Part shown: positions 28,114 to 35,609 of the stretch, in pieces
Layout: each line of letters opens with the position of its first letter
Numbering within the stretch: position 1 is the stretch's first letter
Origin: Symbiodinium natans
Lineage: Eukaryota > Sar > Dinophyceae > Suessiales > Symbiodiniaceae
Length of the DNA: 64,000 bases
NCBI GenBank assembly: GCA_905221605.1
Contig: CAJNDS010002705.1
Span: 26,001 to 90,000 of the forward strand
Reading direction: 5' to 3'
Made by a program: the position numbers and the translations under genes
Notes under the pieces: model-generated
The model's database searches: none
Seen by the model: the letters and a program-made list of their open reading frames with translations, nothing else
Told to the model about the DNA's origin: nothing

Positions 28114-28200
28114 CTTGGAGGTTCATCGTACCCACTTATATGCCCCTTAAGTGCTCAAATCTGGCTATATATAATTGGGTTATAAGTACAGTTCTAAACC
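28114..28200. mobile_element. MITE family A, 3'-truncated copy
   Basis: Begins TA-CTTGGAGGTTCATCGTACCC and retains CTTATATGCCCCTTAAGTGC; the right terminus is lost into CCCTAGA-like sequence. Confidence 0.6.
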
Positions 28201-28204
28201 CTAG

Positions 28205-28262
28205 ACCGAGAACCCCGAGCAGCGTCTACCCCTAATTTCGGAAACCCCCCATATACATCAGG
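28205..28262. repeat. Dispersed repeat family C, fragment
   Basis: CCCCTAATTTCGGAAACCCC followed by CCATATACATC matches the family C core. Confidence 0.45.
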
Positions 28263-28379
28263 CTGATAGAATCTGTCCCAGATACAACCACGCTGCCCAA
28301 GAACCCGGATATGACCCGAGACGTGAAGATCCTGAATTGTCCTCCAAACCTGAGATCTTGAAGTGTGACCCCCAAGAAA

Positions 28380-28515
28380 GGTTTAGGGTTTAGGGTTTAG
28401 GGTTAGGGTTTAGGGTTTAGGGTTTAGGGTTTAGGGTTTAGGGTTTAGGGTTTAGGGTTTAGGGTTTAGGGTTTAGGGTTTAGGGTTTAGGGTTTAGGGT
28501 TTAGGGTTTAGGGTG
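28380..28515. repeat. TTTAGGG telomere-like array
   Basis: About nineteen units. Confidence 0.93.
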
Positions 28516-28550
28516 TAGGCCCGAAGGGTGAGGGCTTACGCAGGGCTCAG

Positions 28551-28633
28551 GGTATTTCCGGGGGCCGGAAGAAGGTCAAGAAGGCCCAGGAGAAGTTCAA
28601 CCACTGTGTGGCCCGCTGCCCAACCTCCGACAG
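28551..28633 (+). CDS. Twin-CX3C protein, exon 1 of 2 seen
   Basis: After a GGGCTCAG acceptor the frame reads GISGGRKKVKKAQEKFNHCV then ARCPTSD and two bases (AG) before a GCGGTT donor (GC-AG intron). The HCVARC forms a CX3C motif. The next exon-like segment (29350) starts with the single base needed to complete the codon and supplies a second CX3C, so the pair forms a coherent reading frame across a 716-bp intron holding telomere-like sequence. Twin CX3C helical proteins include small Tim chaperones and the FAM136/DUF842 family. I favour the latter because of the KKAQEKFNxC pattern, with low certainty. Confidence 0.55.
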
Positions 28634-29349
28634 GCGGTTGGGGGACCTCAGGGTTTTTCATTATATTGAATGGTTATTTCCCACAATAGGGGTACCCCTT
28701 TTATACCGCAAATAGAATAGAATCCCCTTAAAGGGACCCCCAAATGTTCTCAAGGGTTCTTACCGGTTCTTAGAGATACTTAGCTTCTACGTATTCGTAC
28801 GGTTTTTAGTTTAGGGTATTGGGGTTTCGGAAGAGACGGTCGGTACTCCGAGATACCGCAGGTCGTTAGGTCCCACAGTAGTTCAGGCTGCACGGGCTGC
28901 AGGTTTAGGGTTTTGTCCGCTTGGGCGTGTTGTTAGAGCGCTCGCCGAGCAGCCAACACCAAGAGGATCGAGAACTGAGAAGGAAACCCCTAAGCCCTCA
29001 ACCCTATACGCTTTACCCGAAACCCTAACCCCTAGCACCCAGACCCTAAACCCTACTCCTTAAACCCGAGACCCTAAACGCTTGATGGCATTGGAGAGCG
29101 TGCCAGAGAGTTTAGGGTTTAGGGATTAGAGCACCCCAAGCCCCAAACTGCGACGCCAGGGCTTTGGGGGTTTCGGGTCTGGCACCCTGGGCCTTGCCCG
29201 CGGCTAACGAAGCCCTAAACCCTACACCCGAAACCCCAAATCCGAAACCCTAAGCCCTAAGCCCTAAGCCCTAAGCCCTAAACCCTAAACCCTAAACCCT
29301 AAACCCTAAACCCCAAGTCTCGTTTCTTGCCTTCCCTCTTTTGGGGCAG
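28634..29349 (+). other. Putative intron with repeats
   Basis: GC at 28634 and GGGGCAG at 29343-29349 would be its ends. It contains a family C relic (28670-28745), a short alternative terminal-exon-like reading NTKRIEN-stop (28953-28978), and CCCTAAA/CCCTAAG units at 29215-29312. Confidence 0.45.
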
Positions 29350-29407
29350 TTGCCTGGAGACGGCGCAGACCGTCAAGGAGCGCATCGAGGCATGCCCCAG
29401 ACTCTGT
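29350..29407 (+). CDS. Twin-CX3C protein, exon 2 of 2 seen
   Basis: Begins with T, completing the AG left by the previous exon, then reads CLETAQTVKERIEACPRLC up to a TGT|GTACCG donor. ACPRLC is the second CX3C. Downstream is a TTTAGGG array (29420-29615). The gene must continue beyond; no further exon was found before the copia element. Confidence 0.55.
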
Positions 29408-29419
29408 GTACCGACCATG

Positions 29420-29615
29420 TGGGGTTTAGGGTTTAGGGTTTAGGGTTTAGGGTTTAGGGTTTAGGGTTTAGGGTTTAGGGTTTAGGGTTTGGGGTTTAGG
29501 GTTTAGGGTTTAGGGTTTTAGGGTTTAGGGTTTTAGGGTTTAGGGTTTGGGGTTTAGGGTTTTAGGGTTTAGGGTTTGGGGTTTTAGGGTTTGGGGTTTG
29601 GGGTTTGGGGTGGGC
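29420..29615. repeat. TTTAGGG array with TTTTAGGG and TTTGGGG variants
   Basis: About twenty-six units, increasingly variant towards the right end. Confidence 0.93.
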
Positions 29616-30289
29616 TTTGGGTTCAGCATCACGATTTGGCCCATTTCTAGGATCTAGCCAGTGTTTTTTTGGGACTTGCTATGCTGCTGCCTACGTCAGC
29701 ACCTTTTTTGTTTTGGGTCTCTATGTAATATGGCACCCCTGAAAGCAGGACCCCAATGGGACCCTAATTTAGAGAACTACCCACATAACCATTCGTACCC
29801 TTTGGCACCCTTGTATCTGATTGATGCGGTGCCCTACCTGGGCACTGCGTCCTGAAACCGTCGCTAAGTGGGGTGCAAGAGCTCCAAAACAAAAGCACAG
29901 AATACGGTTAAGGGTTTAGGGTTTATAAGCATGACTGGTGCAGTGCAACGCAAGAGGGGCATAATCGAATCCTCATCAATTCCTGCGAGCCAGCCGCCGA
30001 CGTGCCTTAATGCTAAGTGAAGAAAGGCCAATTGACGCAGGTTGGTTTGTGCTCGCAGTGTTTGCCAGTAATGGCAGCTTTCCGCTGCGGGAATCGAAGT
30101 CGCACACCGCGACGTGTGCCTCTTCGACAAGTTGAGCGTCCAGAGTCGACAAGGAACCAGCAGGGTTTAGGGGTTAGAGTTTAGGGTGTAGGGTTTAGGG
30201 TTTAGAGTTTAGGGTTTAGGGAGGTTTTGGAGGAGGCCGGCCTGGCGAAGACGGCCGTCTTTGTTGCTGCTGGTACTGTTGTTTTGTCA
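29616..30289. other. Spacer with family C fragment
   Basis: 29720-29810 shares CCCTAATTTAGAGAAC and CCCACATA with family C. 29930-30130 is unique GC-rich sequence with a GACTTCGATTCC (minus strand) tRNA B-box-like element but no tRNA. Short TTTAGGG units at 30160-30222. Confidence 0.5.
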
Positions 30290-30390
30290 AAGTGGGGGTG
30301 TCCGAAAATAGGGTACCTTATTGGGGTCCCTGTGAAAAGGGGATCCTACTATTGGGGGATCTATATAGGGGTTCCACTAATCGTAACCCC
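30290..30390. repeat. Dispersed repeat family C
   Basis: GTGTCCGAAAATAGGGTACC and TTATTGGGGTCC are related to 6024-6135. Palindromic AACCCCC/GGGGGTT ends. Confidence 0.5.
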
Positions 30391-30680
30391 CCAAAATCAC
30401 AACAGCAAAGTATTTGTAGGTTGTCAACGACCCTGCAACAACACAGTTGTGTGTCTGGTGGTAGGCTTGAGGGTTGAGAGGTTGGGGTTCAGTTGGGTTT
30501 AGGGCCGGGGGTTTCACAGTAGCCCCCTGAAAATCCCTGTCGATTTAAAACATGCGCTGCTTGCAATACCCATTCTAACGAACTAAGCCCCTATACTAGG
30601 TAAATAGAGCCGCAGGCAAGCACTAGCACCACCAAGCAAAGCCACAACACCCAACCCTGGGCACCCTGGCGGAGGGGTTA

Positions 30681-30804
30681 CTTGGAGGTTCGTGGTACTT
30701 TCTTACCCCATTATAACTGTACTTATAACTCACAACTAGGGGCCTTGACTGGGTGATAAGTGCAGGTATAGCTGGGTGGTAACTAAGTAGCATGAACTTC
30801 CAAG
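30681..30804. mobile_element. MITE family A, full copy
   Basis: Flanked by TA (30679-30680 and 30805-30806). Ends CTTGGAGGTTCGTGGTACTT and AAGTAGCATGAACTTCCAAG. 124 bp, about 70 bp left of the copia insertion. Confidence 0.82.
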
Positions 30805-30871
30805 TAGGGCTGAGGGCGTAAGATGTGTTTCAAACCCGAAGCTCTGAACCTTACCTCCTGGACTCTTAGCC

Positions 30872-30876
30872 GGAAA
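30872..30876. repeat. Copia target-site duplication, left (GGAAA)
   Basis: GGAAA precedes the TG of the 5' LTR and recurs at 50887-50891 after the CA of the 3' LTR. Five base pairs is the length typical of Ty1/copia integrases. Confidence 0.9.
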
Positions 30877-31166
30877 TGTGAATGATCCCCGAACCACAGC
30901 ACATTTTGGGAACCCCTTTGTGTCGGCTCCGCCGCACATCGGGGAAACCGCCTTAGAACGCCGTGGCCTGTTCACCATTTTGGCTCAAGTAATCCCTAGA
31001 GTGTAGGTCACCCATAGGTTGGAAGTAAGCGCAATAGCGTAACTGGAAACCGCCCGGGTGCACGAGACGGAGACTGAAGGCGAACATCAGTGCAGAAAAC
31101 AAGTGCGAGACCATTTGGCTGGTGAGGAGCCAAAGCGTAGTGCAAGCAACTACCCGACCTCACGCA
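30877..31166 (+). repeat. Copia 5' LTR (290 bp)
   Basis: Starts TGTGAATG and ends CACGCA (TG...CA). Identical at every base I compared with 50597-50886 (constant offset of 19,720). It should contain the element promoter and RNA start. A CGGCTCCGCCG micro-hairpin lies at 30924-30934. Identity of the two LTRs implies recent insertion. Confidence 0.95.
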
Positions 31167-31178
31167 GGTTATCAGCCG
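31167..31178 (+). promoter_or_regulatory. Copia primer-binding site, anticodon-arm type
   Basis: GGTTATCAGCCG starts at the first base after the LTR. Its complement CGGCTGATAACC reads as a tRNA anticodon arm with loop CUGAUAA (U33, anticodon GAU), not as a tRNA 3' end ending in CCA. Drosophila copia is known to prime from a tRNA half cut in the anticodon arm with a GGTTATGGGCCC site; the similarity is direct. Confidence 0.65.
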
Positions 31179-31223
31179 TACTTGGCGGTTGCGATTTCTT
31201 GCGACTACTGTACGGGCTGAGCT

Positions 31224-34200
31224 ATGGCACTGCCAACCTCGTCGTCGAGTGCCGACACAACCATGACCTTCGGTGATGGTGATGCTATTGCTGCACCTGC
31301 ATTGGGCGAAAGCACAGGATGCGCCGACACAGATGCGGTTACATCATCAGATGATGCTGTTGAGATGGTTGCGGTTACGAAGGCACCCGCACGAACCAGA
31401 AGTGGTTTGAGCGTACTGCGTGAAGATGGAAACTCGAAGATGAGTCAAGTTTCACGCCTCAGATCCACTTCCAGACAATCATCGGAACGAACATCAAAGA
31501 GATCCAACACTCCAAGTACTCCACGACGAAGAAGAGGCACTTCTCCACGAATCTCTCCACGATCCTCGCCGGATGCCGGACGACCGGAAACGTCACCGCG
31601 AAGAGGGTACGGTGGCCCTCTTTTGGGTACCGGCCTCCCCAGTTCGGAACCTCCGGCTGGCGGCAGGAGCGGGCTTGATTCGGGTCCCCCGGTTGAGTCT
31701 GCTAACCCTCTAGCGGAACGAATCCGGGAAGAAGGCGAAAGGCGGAAGATGGAAGAGGTCATTGCCATGTTGCGACTGAAGATCGAGGAGATGCAACAGG
31801 AAGACTATGGGGCATCACTCAGGATCGAGCAGCTAGAACGCGAACGTGATCAGAACGCGCAACTGGCAGCTCATATCCATCAACGTCACGAAGCTACACT
31901 CGCTGAACGTGAGCAAGTCGTTGGTGCCACGATCGCAACACTGGAGCAACATGCTGCCGACAATCATCATCAAGCGACGATGAATCAGGAGCAGTTGATG
32001 CACCAGCAACGCGAGATGGCACAGTACATGGTCAACGTGGAAGAAGCGGCCCATGGTGAAGGAAACACGATAGCTCGAGAATACCAGCGACTTACAGAGG
32101 AGCTGAACATTCGAGCACATGAAAATCTGAGAAGGCGAGCCGATCTACAACAAGCCGAAGTCATCGTGGCCCAGATGGAAGATCAGCTGCGAACCTCCGA
32201 GTTTGCACATGAAGCATCCGAAAGACAGAAAAGTGAGATGCGAGAATATGCTCATCATGAGAGCGTGGCACTACAGGATGAACGCGATCAAACCAGGCTC
32301 TTGAACGTGAACATTCATGGCGTCATCGTTCAGTACCACGAAGAAGAAGAAAGAGCAGCTGCTTTGAGACAGGCTGTGCACGAGATGGAGCAGCGATTGG
32401 AAGGCCAACATGCTTCGTTGCCTAGCATCCATGAGGAGCTGCAAAGGGTACGAGCGGAATGCCAATCTCATGAGGACGTCAATCGACGACTGACATCGGA
32501 ATTGGATGCTGCGAGACAGGTTCAAACGTACAACCGACCTACGTCAGCCGGAACGTCTGAGTGGGATAATGTTTCTTCAGTGCCTAGGGTAGGTGTGCAT
32601 AATTCGCGTCCACAAAGCGTTCAATCCCGTTCAGGAATAACCCAAGCCTACAGCAGTCCGGAAGAAGTTGATCGTGATGTACCAATGTCATCTACGACGG
32701 AATCGAGGTTCAAGACATGGGTCCAGAACACCATTCCCGGGGTGGGTTCGGCTTCGCCGGCTGGAGATGCCTCAAAGGAGGGTTCGGGTCCCCCGGCTCT
32801 TCCCACGAGGCCATCGTTGTTCGGAGGACCACCTATTCCAGTGGCAGAAAGCCGACCGACTTCTACAAGGACATCGTTATTTGGTGGACCTCCCGTTCTC
32901 GTTCCAGAAGTACCATCAGTTCCCAACCTGGTTCCGGGAAGGATGTTCACGACAGGTTTGCTGGACTTGCCTCCTGGCTTGGCTACCAGACCACACACCT
33001 CACAGTTACTTGCTGATCCACCTACGGCGTCCACGTCCTACCAGTGTGTGCGGCAACCATCGCGTTCGCGGCATACGGGCGAGGTCACGCCTGGAATGGC
33101 TTCAGAAATTCCTCCGAATGCTCCCAATCATCCTCAAGATCCTCGCGCAAATGCTTCGACAACTGTTCAGCAAGAGGCTTTACGAAGGCAAATGGATGAT
33201 CTTCGGGAAGAAATGAGCAGAATGAGAGACACCGAAGCTCGTCTTCGTCGTGAACGAGATCAATGGCGTACAATTGCTGAAGAACAGGAGCAAGAGAATG
33301 AGGGTGAAGAGGGAGAGAACGAGGAGGAAGGCGAACCAGAAGAGGACGGAGACAAAACCGACCCTGGATCCTGGAAGCCAATCAAGAAAGGAGGTGGAGG
33401 AGGTGATGGTGGTGGCGACCCAGATTCTTCTCCCCACGGTGGTGGTGGAGGAGGTGGCGGTGGATCTGGACCCGAAGATGGACCTGATTACACCGAAGGG
33501 CCAAAGATATCCCGAAGAGAAGCCGACAAGATCAACATTCCCGCGTTCCCCAAGGTCACTCACTTGGACGCTTGGCAGGCAGCAGTCACCACAAACGTTC
33601 TGGCCGCGTGTGCGGATACCAATCAGAGCGACTGGATAAAATGGCTGCAAGAATCTTTCAAGCCGATGCCGGATGTTGAAGGGCTCAATGGTTCGGGACA
33701 TGTCAAGTTCAGAAGCATCGACGTGAAGCTGGCAAGTGCGATGACTCTCATGTTACGGAATGCTGGAGATCAAGCAGCCGATCTGTTCTTGGAAGTGAAC
33801 CTCAAATCAAACGCGTACATTCGCGGGAACGAGTACAAGGTTCTGAAGGGACGACAGATCATTGCTATGATGATGGAAAGCTTTCGCACACGGGATCGTC
33901 TTGACGTGGTTTACACGATCGATTACCTGACCAAACTGCAGTACCCTGGGGACAACAAGATTGCCGCATTCAAAGCAACGTGGCTAGAGATCATCTCTCG
34001 GATTCGACCTGAAGATGTACCTTCCACGAATGCCCTCCGCGACATCTTGTACCAGAAGATATCAGGATCCTCTGAGATGAACATGGAGCTCAAGCTTTAC
34101 TATGACATCAAGAGCTATGACGATCCAGAGAGATCACATGATATGCTGCTGAGGATCATGGACCGGGCGGTGCAGAGGAGAAGAGAGAAGAAGAACCTCA

Positions 34201-35609
34201 ACGAGACACAACATGGTCTGAACCAGATGGTTGCTGGGAAGGACCTGCTTGCTGCACCAGCTAGGCCCGATCCCAAAGGGCCTCCCTCATCCGCGCCTGA
34301 CAAGGACAAGAAGAAGAAGACGAATGAGAGAGGCAAGGACAAAGAAGCTGCGGATGCTGCGCCTGTACTCCCAAAGAGTAAAGCAAAGGCACACGAAAAG
34401 GACAAGAAGAAGGGGAAAGGTAAAGGCAAAGAACGATCCCGATCTCCTTCATCATCACGATCGCTGACCGACAAGGAGAAGGCGAAGATTCGTTGCAAAT
34501 TTCACTTCGGAGGAGGATGCACAGCAGGAAAGAATTGCAAATGGAGTCACAAAGACACGGACAGAGGAAGACCGTCTTCACGAGATGATAAGAATCAGAG
34601 AGCGCGAAGCCCGTCATCAAAACCATCGGAACGACCTTGCTTTCAGTGGAGCAAGAACGGATCCTGCAGCCGAGAGAATTGCCCTTTCAAGCATGACCCG
34701 GCTAAGGCAGCGCCCGCAACCGGGGAAATCGACGCGAATGCGAAGGCAAAAGCAAAGGCGAAGGCGAAGGACAAGAAGAAGAAGCCTGAACCTGCCGCAC
34801 CCGCGATTGCGATTCGAGGTCTGCCTGCAGTACCTGTTCTTCGATCCCTGGGTGATGGTGATGGTGATTCTGACGATGAATCGATCGATGGCGACGCGGC
34901 GTCAGATTGCTCCACCGACGATGAGATCGGATCTTATCACAGAGACGTCAAGGACCTCAAGGTTTCCTTTGAACAGGGAACGAAGTTCGCATCATCGAAG
35001 CCGAGGCGATCACACAAAGATAGAGGATTCGCCCCACGACTTTTTACAGAAGCGAACCTGAAGCACGAGAACCACATCTCGGAGGTCGAGTACGAGAAGC
35101 ACAAAGCAAGAGCTAGGGCTCGACTGATGGAAGATATGTGTCTGGGCAAAGATGGAGGATGCATACCAGTTAGGATTCCAGGAACCGAGAAGGTGATTGT
35201 GTTCAAGTTCGACAACAAGAAGGGGAAATTCCATGAAAGAGCCTTGAGCGTTGACGAGAGCCGTAAGGAACTGATGAAGAACCCGAACATGTGTATGGTC
35301 CAACCAGAATTTATTCGCAGGAAGCTGAAATTCATCATGGACACGGGATGCGGACATGACCTTATCTCTCTAGAAAAGGTCGCCAAACACGGCATCGACA
35401 CTGCGATGGATTGCGAATCTACATCGTTCCAGACGGCGAATGGTGTCACTATGACCAACCAGACGGCGGAGTTCTTGACGAAATCCTTCAAGGAGCCCAT
35501 CAAAGCACATGTATTGGAGAATACACTTCTGTGCTGTCAGTTGGGAAGAGATGCATGCTTCACGGCTATTCCTTTGTGTGGCCCGCAGGACGTCCACCAT
35601 TTATGGTGA
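31224..35609 (+). CDS. Copia Gag-protease polyprotein
   Basis: 1,461 residues from an ATG 58 bases after the LTR. An N-terminal Ser/Arg-rich disordered region; a long coiled coil (about 150-430) rich in Glu, Gln and Arg; a Pro/Gly linker with Gly runs; a Gag-like helical capsid region (about 765-1000); a Lys-rich segment; two CCCH zinc fingers (C-x7-C-x5-C-x3-H near 1091 and C-x8-C-x4-C-x3-H near 1139) where a CCHC knuckle would be usual; and a retropepsin-type site FIMDTGCGHDLIS near 1370. The frame closes soon after the protease, and the match to the downstream protein continues in another frame. CCCH fingers bind RNA, so they probably package the genomic RNA. Confidence 0.88.
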   Translation: MALPTSSSSADTTMTFGDGDAIAAPALGESTGCADTDAVTSSDDAVEMVAVTKAPARTRSGLSVLREDGNSKMSQVSRLRSTSRQSSERTSKRSNTPSTPRRRRGTSPRISPRSSPDAGRPETSPRRGYGGPLLGTGLPSSEPPAGGRSGLDSGPPVESANPLAERIREEGERRKMEEVIAMLRLKIEEMQQEDYGASLRIEQLERERDQNAQLAAHIHQRHEATLAEREQVVGATIATLEQHAADNHHQATMNQEQLMHQQREMAQYMVNVEEAAHGEGNTIAREYQRLTEELNIRAHENLRRRADLQQAEVIVAQMEDQLRTSEFAHEASERQKSEMREYAHHESVALQDERDQTRLLNVNIHGVIVQYHEEEERAAALRQAVHEMEQRLEGQHASLPSIHEELQRVRAECQSHEDVNRRLTSELDAARQVQTYNRPTSAGTSEWDNVSSVPRVGVHNSRPQSVQSRSGITQAYSSPEEVDRDVPMSSTTESRFKTWVQNTIPGVGSASPAGDASKEGSGPPALPTRPSLFGGPPIPVAESRPTSTRTSLFGGPPVLVPEVPSVPNLVPGRMFTTGLLDLPPGLATRPHTSQLLADPPTASTSYQCVRQPSRSRHTGEVTPGMASEIPPNAPNHPQDPRANASTTVQQEALRRQMDDLREEMSRMRDTEARLRRERDQWRTIAEEQEQENEGEEGENEEEGEPEEDGDKTDPGSWKPIKKGGGGGDGGGDPDSSPHGGGGGGGGGSGPEDGPDYTEGPKISRREADKINIPAFPKVTHLDAWQAAVTTNVLAACADTNQSDWIKWLQESFKPMPDVEGLNGSGHVKFRSIDVKLASAMTLMLRNAGDQAADLFLEVNLKSNAYIRGNEYKVLKGRQIIAMMMESFRTRDRLDVVYTIDYLTKLQYPGDNKIAAFKATWLEIISRIRPEDVPSTNALRDILYQKISGSSEMNMELKLYYDIKSYDDPERSHDMLLRIMDRAVQRRREKKNLNETQHGLNQMVAGKDLLAAPARPDPKGPPSSAPDKDKKKKTNERGKDKEAADAAPVLPKSKAKAHEKDKKKGKGKGKERSRSPSSSRSLTDKEKAKIRCKFHFGGGCTAGKNCKWSHKDTDRGRPSSRDDKNQRARSPSSKPSERPCFQWSKNGSCSRENCPFKHDPAKAAPATGEIDANAKAKAKAKAKDKKKKPEPAAPAIAIRGLPAVPVLRSLGDGDGDSDDESIDGDAASDCSTDDEIGSYHRDVKDLKVSFEQGTKFASSKPRRSHKDRGFAPRLFTEANLKHENHISEVEYEKHKARARARLMEDMCLGKDGGCIPVRIPGTEKVIVFKFDNKKGKFHERALSVDESRKELMKNPNMCMVQPEFIRRKLKFIMDTGCGHDLISLEKVAKHGIDTAMDCESTSFQTANGVTMTNQTAEFLTKSFKEPIKAHVLENTLLCCQLGRDACFTAIPLCGPQDVHHLW
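31645..32795 (+). repeat. Covarying micro-hairpins, gag cluster
   Basis: Four 11-nt inverted motifs CGG-N-NNC-N'-CCG with N pairing to N': CGGAACCTCCG (31645), CGGGTCCCCCG (31681), CGGCTTCGCCG (32749) and CGGGTCCCCCG (32785). Members of each pair are 36 nt apart. They encode S/G-P linkers. Confidence 0.75.

Noticed and set aside
30060-30130. tRNA gene on the minus strand (TTCGATT loop)
   Set aside because: A B-box-like GACTTCGATTCC is present, but the T-stem has mismatches and no A-box or cloverleaf could be built.
30736-30978. ORF duplicated at 50516-50698
   Set aside because: The shared part lies inside the two copia LTRs, so duplication reflects the LTR and not a gene family.
35500-35540. 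Canonical -1 ribosomal frameshift site between gag-pro and pol
   Set aside because: The frame relation fits, but no X-XXY-YYZ heptamer or obvious downstream stem was found; kept only as an unexplained junction.
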